NCBI GenBank assembly: GCA_025362915.1
Contig: JANYEU010000282.1
Location: 1 to 14,764, forward strand
Direction: 5' to 3'
Source of the DNA: Chitinophagaceae bacterium
GTDB taxonomy: Bacteria; Bacteroidota; Bacteroidia; Chitinophagales; Chitinophagaceae
Length of the DNA stretch: 14,764 nucleotides
Part shown: piece by piece, positions 6,936 to 12,819 of the stretch
Layout of the letters: each line of letters begins with the position of its first letter
Numbering within the stretch: the stretch's first letter is position 1
Program-made: the position numbers and the translations under genes
The notes under the pieces: model-generated
Seen by the model: only the letters and a program-made list of their open reading frames with translations
Databases searched by the model: none
Told to the model about the DNA's origin: nothing

Positions 6936-8888
6936 CTATGCGGTTATTTCCTGTTCCCCACTTGTCCTTTCTAAAATCTCTTGTTTTATGTTATTGATAA
7001 ATCCTTCCAAAGGTAGTGTACCTATATCCCCTTTTCCCTGACGTCTGACGGATAACTTATTTTCTGTCACCTCTTTTTCTCCTAAAACAAGCATATAAGG
7101 AACCCTGCTTAGTTCTGCTTCCCTAATTTTCTTTCCTATTTTTTCCTGTCTTTCATCAATTTCTACCCTTACACCTGCCTGTAATAGAGAAGCCTTCACA
7201 TGTTGAGCATATTCTATAAACTTGTCGCTTATAGGTAGAACCTTAACTTGCAATGGAGACAACCATACAGGGAATTTACCAGCATAATGTTCCAACAAGA
7301 ACCCTATAAACCTTTCATGCGTGCCTAAAGGTGCCCTATGTATGATTAGTGGCACATCACTTTCGTTGCTTTGGGTAGTATATTCCAGCTTAAACTTCCT
7401 TCCGCTATTAAAATCTACCTGATTAGTTGCCAATGTAAACTCTCTCCCAATGATACTCCAAATCTGTACATCAATCTTCGGACCGTAGAATGCAGCTTCA
7501 TCTTGCACTTCAATAAATGGTGTGCCAGTATCTATCAATACCTTGCGCACCATCGCTTCAGTTTCTTGCCACAATTCTGGTTCATTTACATATTTCTTTC
7601 CAAGTTTTGCAGGGTCATGTAAACTCAAACGCATTACATACTTCTCAATCCCAAAGATTTTGAAATATTTTAAATACATCTCATTTACTGCCTTAAACTC
7701 TTCGAAAAACTGTTCCTTGCTACAATAGATGTGTGCATCGTTCATGTGAAGGCAACGTACCCTCATCAATCCAAACAATTCTCCACTTTGCTCATATCGA
7801 TAGCAAGTACCATATTCAGCTATACGATAAGGCAAATCGCGGTAACTCTTTGGCTCAGCAGCAAATATCTTATGGTGGTGTGGGCAGTTCATTGGCTTGA
7901 GATAGTATTTCTCGCCATCCATTTCCATTGGCGGGAACATGCTATCTGCATAGTAAGGTAAATGCCCACTGGTAAGGTAAATACTTTCCTTGGCAATGTG
8001 GGGTGTTACCACGCGCTTATATCCGCCAGCTCCTTCCGTTTCCTTTGCTAATTTCTCCAGTTCTTCTATTATCACGGTTCCATTAGGCATCCAAAGTACC
8101 AATCCTTGTCCTATTTCATCATCCGTAGTGTAGATGCCCAATTCTTTTCCAAGCTTTCTATGATCCCTTTTCTTTGCTTCTTCCAGCATCAATAAATACT
8201 CATCCAACTCTTTTGGTGTAGGAAAAGTTATACCATATAACCTTGTAAGTTGCTTATTCTTCTCATCACCCTTCCAATAAGCACCAGCTATGTTGGTTAG
8301 TTTTATTGCCTTGATGGCGCCTGTAGCGGGTATATGGGGACCACGACATAAATCAGTAAATGCACCTTGAGAATAGAAAGTAATCTCTCCATCGGTTAGA
8401 TTGGTCAACAAATCCAACTTATATTCATCACCTTTCTCTTCAAAATAATTGATTGCATCAGCCTTGGCTATTTCTTTTCTGAGGAAACGATTATTCTGTT
8501 TGGCCAATTCTTGCATTTTCTTCTCCAATCCTGCCAAGTCTTCATCAGTCAATTTCCTATCACCCAAATCCATATCATAATAAAAACCTTTATCCAACGC
8601 CGGCCCAACCCAAAATTTTACGCCAGGAAAAGTGGATTCTACCGCTTCTGCCATCAAGTGGGCAGAAGAATGCCAGAAAGTATTTTTCCCTTCACTATCA
8701 TCCCAAGTAATTAATTTAAGCGAAGCATCGCTATTTATTGGTCTGAAAGCATCCCAAACCTGCCCATTTACATTGGCGGCCAAAACCTTGCGGGCCAGCC
8801 CTTCGCTGATAGACTTAGCAATATCCAAAGCACTCGAACCATTTTCATATTGCCTTACAGCACCATCAGGAAAAGTAATATTTACCAT
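6936..8888 (-). CDS. thrS: Threonyl-tRNA synthetase
   Basis: A 650-residue class II synthetase that charges tRNA-Thr. TGS domain at about 1-60; editing domain at about 65-225 with H73/H77 ('HSSAH') and C181/H185 ('CRGPH'), used to remove mis-charged serine; catalytic core at about 250-540 with zinc ligands C335, H386 and H517; motif 2 near 355-378 ('AEYGTCYRYEQSG'); motif 3 near 518-531 ('APLGTHERF'). The anticodon-binding domain is at about 545-640. I place the start at the ATG at 8888 because the TGS domain begins there. The frame stays open upstream to an ATG at 9026, but those 46 residues match no known part of the enzyme and a good -7 motif lies inside that stretch. It is the first gene of the long minus-strand cluster. 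Confidence 0.97.
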   Translation of the reverse strand: MVNITFPDGAVRQYENGSSALDIAKSISEGLARKVLAANVNGQVWDAFRPINSDASLKLITWDDSEGKNTFWHSSAHLMAEAVESTFPGVKFWVGPALDKGFYYDMDLGDRKLTDEDLAGLEKKMQELAKQNNRFLRKEIAKADAINYFEEKGDEYKLDLLTNLTDGEITFYSQGAFTDLCRGPHIPATGAIKAIKLTNIAGAYWKGDEKNKQLTRLYGITFPTPKELDEYLLMLEEAKKRDHRKLGKELGIYTTDDEIGQGLVLWMPNGTVIIEELEKLAKETEGAGGYKRVVTPHIAKESIYLTSGHLPYYADSMFPPMEMDGEKYYLKPMNCPHHHKIFAAEPKSYRDLPYRIAEYGTCYRYEQSGELFGLMRVRCLHMNDAHIYCSKEQFFEEFKAVNEMYLKYFKIFGIEKYVMRLSLHDPAKLGKKYVNEPELWQETEAMVRKVLIDTGTPFIEVQDEAAFYGPKIDVQIWSIIGREFTLATNQVDFNSGRKFKLEYTTQSNESDVPLIIHRAPLGTHERFIGFLLEHYAGKFPVWLSPLQVKVLPISDKFIEYAQHVKASLLQAGVRVEIDERQEKIGKKIREAELSRVPYMLVLGEKEVTENKLSVRRQGKGDIGTLPLEGFINNIKQEILERTSGEQEITA

Positions 8889-8922
8889 ATTTTTTATAAA
8901 CCCTTTATTTAAACAAAGTTTG

Positions 8923-8930
8923 CAAATGTA
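8923..8930 (-). promoter_or_regulatory. -7 element, probable thrS promoter
   Basis: Minus-strand TACATTTG is an exact TAnnTTTG match, 34 bp before the chosen thrS ATG at 8888. A good -33 TTG is not seen at the expected distance. A second exact match, TATGTTTG (9063-9070), lies further upstream and would give a leader of about 170 nt. Either or both could drive the thrS-infC-infA cluster. Confidence 0.5.
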
Positions 8931-9062
8931 GGAAATGCGTTGATGAATTGTATCGTTTATTAATGAAGTCCCTTTTCCAACGATTTTAATCAGGCTTTTT
9001 TTGCCTATACGCCGCATTTTTCTCATATTTGTTCCTACAAGTTCTTATCAATTTAGGCAATA

Positions 9063-9070
9063 CAAACATA
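9063..9070 (-). promoter_or_regulatory. -7 element, possible upstream thrS promoter
   Basis: Minus-strand TATGTTTG is an exact TAnnTTTG match. A GTTA lies 19 bp further up, a poor -33 match. The transcript would carry a leader of about 170 nt. In that leader TTGCCTA (9054-9060 read on minus) could pair with TAGGCAA (9001-9007) across about 46 nt. No T-box or other named leader was recognised. Confidence 0.35.
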
Positions 9071-9137
9071 CCCATGCCTACGCCTACGTTAACCTTTAAC
9101 TATTTTTTTTACTAAGTCTCAATTAATTTGCACGGCT

Positions 9138-10220
9138 ATGAAGTTAATTTTTACTCAATTACTCTTACTAATCACCATTTTCTGCAACTCACAGAACTTA
9201 ACAGGTATTTGGCGCGGGTACTTTATCTCAAGTGAAACTTATCATTTACGATCAGGCTCATTTGTTCAAGAAAGGTACGAATATGAGATTCAGATTAACA
9301 ATTTACCTAATGGTCAAATAGAAGGGGTTACCTATTCATATAAAACAACTGACTTCTTTGGAAAAGCTTTAATGCAGGGTATATATAAAAAAAGTACAAA
9401 AGTTCTTTTACTGAAGGAAACAAAAATGCTGGAAGAAAAACATAGTAACCAAACTTTTGTTTGCCCAATGACTTGCTATCTGGATTACAAGAAATCTCTC
9501 GCAAATAAAAAAGAAACATTAACGGGTTCTTACACCAGCATCAATAAAATCGATGGCTCGCAATGTGGCAACGGTACCGTTTATCTTGAACGGGTTTATA
9601 CAACAGAGTTTGATAAGGAAGATTTTTTGGTGAAAAAAGGTGTTCCAAAAAGTAGGATCCCTCCCCTGGTTCCGAAAGCTTCGGCAAAACAAAATTTAAT
9701 CAAGCCTGGTGCAGAAGATTTTGTAATAGCTGGAGAAGTGAAAAAGAAACCTACCAATTTACCTACTGTAGATACGACACAAACACAACCATTGGCAGAA
9801 AACAAACCTCCAATGCTAAAAGATACCTCATCAATCCCTGTTCCTGAAGTGCTTACAAAACGTGAAAATGTATTGACGCAAACTTTTATTGTAGATAATG
9901 AAGACGCAACGGTGGAGTTTTATGATAATGGACAAATAGATGGCGACACCATCAGTGTTTACCATAACAACGTGCGGATAGTGAATAGCAAGCGCCTTAC
10001 CTACTCCCCCATTACGATGAAGGCGCATATAGAAAAGGATAGCCCAAATTATGAGTTTATTGTGGTGGCCGAAAACCTAGGCACGGTGCCACCCAATACA
10101 GCATTGGTTATCATTAATTCGGGTAGTAAGCACTACGAAATTAATATTGCTTCCGACGAACAGCGCAACGCCAAGATTGTACTTCAATACAAGAAGCCGC
10201 CAGAAAAAAGTAAGTTTTAA
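9138..10220 (+). CDS. Secreted two-domain protein of unknown function
   Basis: A 360-residue protein. Residues 1-18 form a signal peptide ('MKLIFTQLLLLITIFCNS'). The residues before C16 (I-F) do not fit a lipobox, so a soluble periplasmic or exported protein is more likely than a lipoprotein. Residues 20-155 look like a small beta-barrel ('LTGIWRGYF', 'YEYEIQINN', 'IEGVTYSYKT', 'LTGSYTS') with cysteines C109, C113 and C143. A Pro/Thr/Lys-rich linker runs from about 165 to 245. The C-terminal domain (about 248-352) is also beta-rich: 'TVEFYDNGQIDGDTISVYHN', 'ITMKAHIEKD', 'VVAENLGTVPPNTALVII'. I recall similar C-terminal modules in other secreted Bacteroidota proteins but cannot name a family or role. 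The imperfect -7 match TTAATTTG (9123-9130) is so close to the ATG that the message would be nearly leaderless. Confidence 0.85.
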   Translation: MKLIFTQLLLLITIFCNSQNLTGIWRGYFISSETYHLRSGSFVQERYEYEIQINNLPNGQIEGVTYSYKTTDFFGKALMQGIYKKSTKVLLLKETKMLEEKHSNQTFVCPMTCYLDYKKSLANKKETLTGSYTSINKIDGSQCGNGTVYLERVYTTEFDKEDFLVKKGVPKSRIPPLVPKASAKQNLIKPGAEDFVIAGEVKKKPTNLPTVDTTQTQPLAENKPPMLKDTSSIPVPEVLTKRENVLTQTFIVDNEDATVEFYDNGQIDGDTISVYHNNVRIVNSKRLTYSPITMKAHIEKDSPNYEFIVVAENLGTVPPNTALVIINSGSKHYEINIASDEQRNAKIVLQYKKPPEKSKF

Positions 10221-10246
10221 TAGTCGAAAGTCTATAGTCATAAGTA
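10221..10246. repeat. AGTCATAAGT/AGTCGAAAG short repeat, copy 1
   Basis: Directly after the stop codon of the secreted-protein gene, this stretch contains AGTCGAAAG and AGTCATAAGT. The same two words recur at 11341-11364 and, inverted, at 11425-11461. This looks like an intergenic short repeat family; its spread in the genome cannot be seen here. Confidence 0.6.
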
Positions 10247-10277
10247 AAAAAAGTCTCTTTTTCTTTTATTATACCTA

Positions 10278-10445
10278 CAATCCTGTCGCAAAGTTGCGAC
10301 AACCCTATCTATCAACGTGCAACCCTGCCGCAAAGTTGCGGCAGCCCAATCAATAGGGCTGCAACCCTGCCGCAAAAGTGCGGCAACCCAATCACTCGAC
10401 GTGCAACCTTGCCGCAAAGTTGCGGTAACCCAATCAATCGACATA
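10278..10445. repeat. 4 x 42 bp tandem repeat, each unit with a GC-rich hairpin
   Basis: Four units of exactly 42 bp: 10278-10319, 10320-10361, 10362-10403 and 10404-10445. Each begins CAAyCyTG and carries the palindrome TGCCGCAA-AG-TTGCGGCA or a variant, followed by a tail like CCCAATCAATCGACGTG. Unit 1 has TGTCGC...GCGACA where the others have TGCCGC...GCGGCA, so both arms changed together. Unit 4 has a G-T pair that keeps its stem. Unit 3 has shifted loop bases (AAAG) but a 7-bp stem. Unit 2 gains a second hairpin, CAGCCC/GGGCTG (10342-10347 / 10356-10361). The element lies between two plus-strand genes and is probably transcribed. Possible roles are a REP-type element, RNA stabiliser, processing site or protein-binding array. 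Confidence 0.92.
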
Positions 10446-10593
10446 CAGGCATGAAGTGGAAGTGATTCCTACAAATCAATCGGCTTTTCAGGCTATTGCG
10501 AGTAAGCAATTTTATTCTTTTGGAATACCAACTTTTAATCAGTTAGATTGCAGTCTTATTAAACTAAATATTTTCTCTCCTTAAATTATTACC
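10446..10593. other. Spacer between hairpin array and DUF6261-like gene
   Basis: This completes the 373-bp gene-free stretch 10221-10593. Its left part still echoes the repeat tail (AATCAATCGGC at 10477-10487). One plus frame is open from 10429 to 10583 but has no ATG and no recognisable product. A promoter for the next gene is expected; the best -7 candidate is a weak TTCTTTTG at 10515-10522 (one mismatch) with TTG at 10496-10498, a spacing that is too short. Nothing stronger is visible. Confidence 0.5.
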
Positions 10594-11340
10594 ATGGCAA
10601 AAGCATTAACAGAATTAAATTTAAATCACCTGTCTAACCTAGAAGCTGGTCAGTTAATAAAAAGTAACCTGAAAGACATCGGTACCGTTCCTGCTGGGGA
10701 GATAACCGATGTGATTATAAAGAATTTCATAATCAGCCTAGGCAATAAGGAGGTTGATTATGATAAGGCATTGGTTCAGGTGCAAAAAAATGACGAAACA
10801 GCTAAGCTGGAAGTATCGGATGCAAAGAGGGATTTGTCGATTGCTGCATTTACGACAGCCATTCATTTAGGAAAACTTTCGGATGTTCCTGCCGAAGTGG
10901 AAGCTGCAATAAGCCTACATACATTGTTTAAAACGTATGATAACCTTGCAAAATTAAATTACGAGGCAGAAAGCAATGGCATAGATAATATAGGAAAGGA
11001 TTTGGTGAATACAAAATATGCCCCACTTGTAACCCTGCTAGGCATTGGAAAATATGTTATTAGACTGCAAACGGATAATGACAAATTTAAAACATTGTAT
11101 AGTGGGCGCACGGTGGGCATAGCAAACACAGAGGTTTATAATGCCAAACAGCTGCGCAAGGATTTGCAGTTGATTTATGGAAAGTTTACCACCTATTTAC
11201 TAACCATGGCTGAAAATGTAGATACCCCTCAGTATAATGATGTACTGGCTTTGGTAAATGCCGGCAGAAAACAATATGCAGATTTACTGGCCATCCGTGA
11301 AGGAAAGGCAGCAGCAGCAAAGCTAATTAAAAGTAAATAG
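10594..11340 (+). CDS. DUF6261-like protein, function unknown
   Basis: A 248-residue, probably all-alpha cytoplasmic protein with no signal peptide or membrane segment. The layout fits what I remember of the Bacteroidota family DUF6261: an N-terminal part with 'LEAGQLIKSNL', a middle 'AKRDLSIAAFTTAIHLGKLS' (about 77-96), the 'HTLFKTYDNLAKLNYEAES' segment (about 109-127), 'YAPLVTLLGIGKYVIRLQTDND' (about 142-163) and a helical end. The tail is Ala/Lys-rich ('EGKAAAAKLIKSK'). The family assignment is from pattern memory and unconfirmed. The gene stands alone: hairpin array upstream, own terminator downstream. No catalytic motif can be pointed to. Confidence 0.75.
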   Translation: MAKALTELNLNHLSNLEAGQLIKSNLKDIGTVPAGEITDVIIKNFIISLGNKEVDYDKALVQVQKNDETAKLEVSDAKRDLSIAAFTTAIHLGKLSDVPAEVEAAISLHTLFKTYDNLAKLNYEAESNGIDNIGKDLVNTKYAPLVTLLGIGKYVIRLQTDNDKFKTLYSGRTVGIANTEVYNAKQLRKDLQLIYGKFTTYLLTMAENVDTPQYNDVLALVNAGRKQYADLLAIREGKAAAAKLIKSK

Positions 11341-11361
11341 TTGAAAGTCATAAGTCGAAAG
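11341..11361. repeat. Left arm of repeat pair flanking the terminator (copy 2)
   Basis: TTGAAAGTCATAAGTCGAAAG begins at the base after the DUF6261-like stop codon. It matches the reverse complement of 11441-11461 at 19 of 21 positions, so the two copies enclose the terminator at 11377-11424 as an outer inverted repeat. Confidence 0.7.
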
Positions 11362-11376
11362 TTAGGGAGTATTAAA

Positions 11377-11424
11377 AAAAGAGGCAGTGGGGAAGATAGA
11401 ACTTCTTGACTGCCTTTTTCTTTT
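11377..11424 (+). terminator. Intrinsic terminator after the DUF6261-like gene
   Basis: AGGCAGT (11382-11388) pairs with ACTGCCT (11409-11415). The stem extends by a G-T and three A-T pairs, with a further GAAG/CTTC stem inside the loop. It ends in TTTTTCTTTT. The A-run on the left (11374-11380) makes it able to work in both directions, but only a plus-strand gene ends here. Confidence 0.85.
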
Positions 11425-11461
11425 GACTTATGACTCTCGACTCTCGACTTATGACTTACAA
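11425..11461. repeat. Right arm of repeat pair, with a second partial copy (copy 3)
   Basis: GACTTATGACTCTCGACT is followed at once by CTCGACTTATGACTTACAA, so the inverted word GACTTATGAC occurs twice here. The block ends one base before the -7 motif of trmB, so it occupies the place of the -33 region. Confidence 0.7.
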
Positions 11462-11462
11462 C

Positions 11463-11470
11463 TATATTTG
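11463..11470 (+). promoter_or_regulatory. -7 element of the trmB promoter
   Basis: TATATTTG is an exact TAnnTTTG match 19 bp before the chosen trmB start, giving a short leader. No TTG is present 17-21 bp upstream, where the repeat block lies. It probably drives trmB, the DUF5522 gene and the ATL gene together. Confidence 0.55.
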
Positions 11471-11489
11471 CCCCCTTTTAATACTGATT

Positions 11490-12188
11490 ATGGGACACAA
11501 GAAGCTAGTAAGGTTTGAGGCAATAAGGAACTTTGAAAACGTACTGGAATATCCAGAAGGGATGCAGGGAGAGTGGAAAAAACATTTTGGCAATGCCAAT
11601 GAAATAACGTTGGAACTTGCCTGTGGCAAAGGGGAATACGCCGTTGGACTAGGGAGGATGCACGCACACAGAAACCTGATTGGAGTGGACATTAAAGGAA
11701 ACCGCATCTGGCGTGGTGCGATAACTGCCCTAGATGAAGGACTAACCAATGTGGCTTTTCTGCGTACCGAAATAGATAAATTGACTAACTACTTTGCCGC
11801 CGAAGAGGTGAGCGAAATATGGATTACATTTCCAGACCCTCAATTGCGGAAGGCTAAGAAACGATTGACGCATCCTAAGTTTCTTCGGTTGTATCAGCAG
11901 TTTCTTAAACCAAATGCCATCATACATCTAAAAACTGATAGTCCGGATTTATATCAGTTTACAAAAACAGTCATCAACTTATTTAACCTTACTTTGTTGG
12001 AAGATTTTGCAGATGCCTATCACCAGCCGGGCATTAGTGATGAGCTACAGATTAAGACATATTACGAAAGCCTCGACATAGCAAAAAGCAACAGGGTGCA
12101 TTATTTGAAGTTTCAATTAGACAAGCCTTTGCCGATTGAGAAGGACGAAGAATTAAAACAATTGATTGATGGAAACGGAACTGATTGA
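11490..12188 (+). CDS. trmB: tRNA (guanine-N7-)-methyltransferase TrmB
   Basis: A 232-residue SAM-dependent enzyme that makes m7G46 in the variable loop of tRNAs. SAM-binding motif I is at about 41-51 ('LELACGKGEYA'), with the acidic end of strand 2 in 'GVDIKG' (65-70). The family signature is at about 111-125 ('WITFPDPQLRKAKKR'), followed by 'HLKTD' (146-150) and 'TYYE' (190-193). I chose the ATG at 11490, not the in-frame ATG at 11430: the family starts with a short 'MGHKKLVRFEAI'-type sequence, and the earlier start would put the repeat block and the -7 motif inside the gene. The 3' end overlaps the next gene by 20 bp. Confidence 0.96.
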   Translation: MGHKKLVRFEAIRNFENVLEYPEGMQGEWKKHFGNANEITLELACGKGEYAVGLGRMHAHRNLIGVDIKGNRIWRGAITALDEGLTNVAFLRTEIDKLTNYFAAEEVSEIWITFPDPQLRKAKKRLTHPKFLRLYQQFLKPNAIIHLKTDSPDLYQFTKTVINLFNLTLLEDFADAYHQPGISDELQIKTYYESLDIAKSNRVHYLKFQLDKPLPIEKDEELKQLIDGNGTD

Positions 12189-12360
12189 AAACGTTGATTA
12201 TTACTTTGACAAAAGTGGACTGATGGTACTTACCGAAAAGTATCACCAAGAAAGAGGCTATTGCTGTGGGCATGGTTGCCGCTATTGTCCATATTCGTTT
12301 GAAGCAGTGCCGGAACCAAAGAAAAGCATATTGTTAGCCCAACAACAGCAACAACAATAA
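12169..12360 (+). CDS. DUF5522 cysteine-rich mini-protein
   Basis: A 63-residue protein starting at the ATG at 12169, which overlaps the end of trmB by 20 bp and suggests translational coupling. The hallmark is 'YHQERGYCCGHGCRYCPYSF': four Cys and a His in a compact cluster, preceded by 'NVDYYFDKSGLMVLTEKYH'. This matches the small Bacteroidota family DUF5522 as I remember it. The Cys cluster suggests a metal site, but no function is established that I know of. It ends in six glutamines encoded by a CAA/CAG run, which is not part of the family core. Lying between a tRNA methyltransferase and a DNA-lesion protein, it could serve nucleic acid modification; that is an inference. Confidence 0.88.
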   Translation: METELIENVDYYFDKSGLMVLTEKYHQERGYCCGHGCRYCPYSFEAVPEPKKSILLAQQQQQQ

Positions 12361-12371
12361 AAACTACCCTC

Positions 12372-12749
12372 TTGGCGACAATAAAAAATAATAACGACAA
12401 ACTACCCAGCATACTGCCAAGCGGTAGAAAGGAAGCCTCTTTTTTTGAGCAGGTATATGAAGTGGCGAGGATGGTACCCATGGGGCGTGTAACCACTTAT
12501 GGAGCCATAGCCGAATATTTGGGGGCAAAGAAAAGTGCAAGGATGGTAGGCTGGGCAATGAATGCAGCCCATACACAAACACCGCCCGTGCCAGCACAAA
12601 GGGTGGTAAACAGAAAAGGAATGCTAAGTGGAAGAGGGCATTTTGGCGAACCAAATCTTATGCAGGAACTATTGGAAAAAGAAGGGGTGGCAGTAGAAAA
12701 AGATACTGTGGTAGATTTTGAAAAGGTGTTTTGGAAACCTGAGGAATAA
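12372..12749 (+). CDS. Alkyltransferase-like protein (ATL), catalytic Cys replaced
   Basis: A 125-residue protein matching the DNA-binding domain of O6-alkylguanine-DNA alkyltransferases: 'QVYEVARMVPMGRVTTYGAI' (27-46), base-flipping 'SARMVGWAM' with arginine finger R57, and 'VPAQRVVNRKGMLSGRGHF' (73-91). The active-site PCHR of true transferases is PAQR here (74-77), so methyl transfer is not possible. ATL proteins bind O6-alkylguanine and pass the lesion to nucleotide excision repair. Length is close to other ATLs. The only plausible start is a TTG at 12372, 11 bp after the DUF5522 stop: the next ATG (codon 34) would remove the first helix. The exact N-terminus is uncertain. It is probably the last gene of the trmB unit. 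Confidence 0.9.
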   Translation: MATIKNNNDKLPSILPSGRKEASFFEQVYEVARMVPMGRVTTYGAIAEYLGAKKSARMVGWAMNAAHTQTPPVPAQRVVNRKGMLSGRGHFGEPNLMQELLEKEGVAVEKDTVVDFEKVFWKPEE

Positions 12750-12750
12750 A

Positions 12751-12806
12751 GAGTTACAGGTTACTGGTTTCTGGTTACCTGTAACTCGAAACCAGTAACC
12801 TGTAAC
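12751..12806. terminator. Large inverted repeat between convergent genes
   Basis: GTTACAGGTTACTGGTTTC (12753-12771) is perfectly complementary to GAAACCAGTAACCTGTAAC (12788-12806), a 19-bp stem with a 16-nt loop. The loop holds ACCTGTAACTC (12777-12787), which can pair instead with GAGTTACAGGT (12751-12761). Two hairpins thus compete for the same left arm. It starts two bases after the ATL stop codon and ends 14 bp before the DUF420 stop. The place suits a two-way terminator, though neither side has a proper T-run. Confidence 0.7.
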
Positions 12807-12819
12807 CAGTAATTTGAGG

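Noticed and set aside
8511..8931. Plus-strand open frames opposite thrS
   Set aside because: These are antisense shadows of a strongly conserved synthetase gene, with no recognisable product.
8889..9026. 46-residue N-terminal extension of threonyl-tRNA synthetase from the ATG at 9026
   Set aside because: The TGS domain begins exactly at the ATG at 8888. The extra residues match no known part of the enzyme and contain an exact -7 motif. An open frame of this length can arise by chance.
10238..10444. Minus-strand open frame coding for tandem 14-residue repeats of the type 'IDWVTATLRQGC'
   Set aside because: The 42-bp unit is divisible by three, so several frames on both strands stay open through the array. 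The pattern of change follows hairpin pairing rather than codon third positions, and no homology is recognised.
10278..10445. CRISPR array
   Set aside because: The whole 42-bp unit repeats, including the part where spacers would be. There are no unique spacers and no cas genes nearby.
10429..10583. Open plus frame of about 50 codons before the DUF6261-like gene
   Set aside because: It has no ATG, no recognisable product and lies partly in the repeat tail. It could be a decayed coding remnant but nothing supports that.
11430..11489. Upstream ATG at 11430 as the trmB start
   Set aside because: The added 20 residues are encoded by the repeat block and promoter region and do not fit the TrmB family N-terminus.
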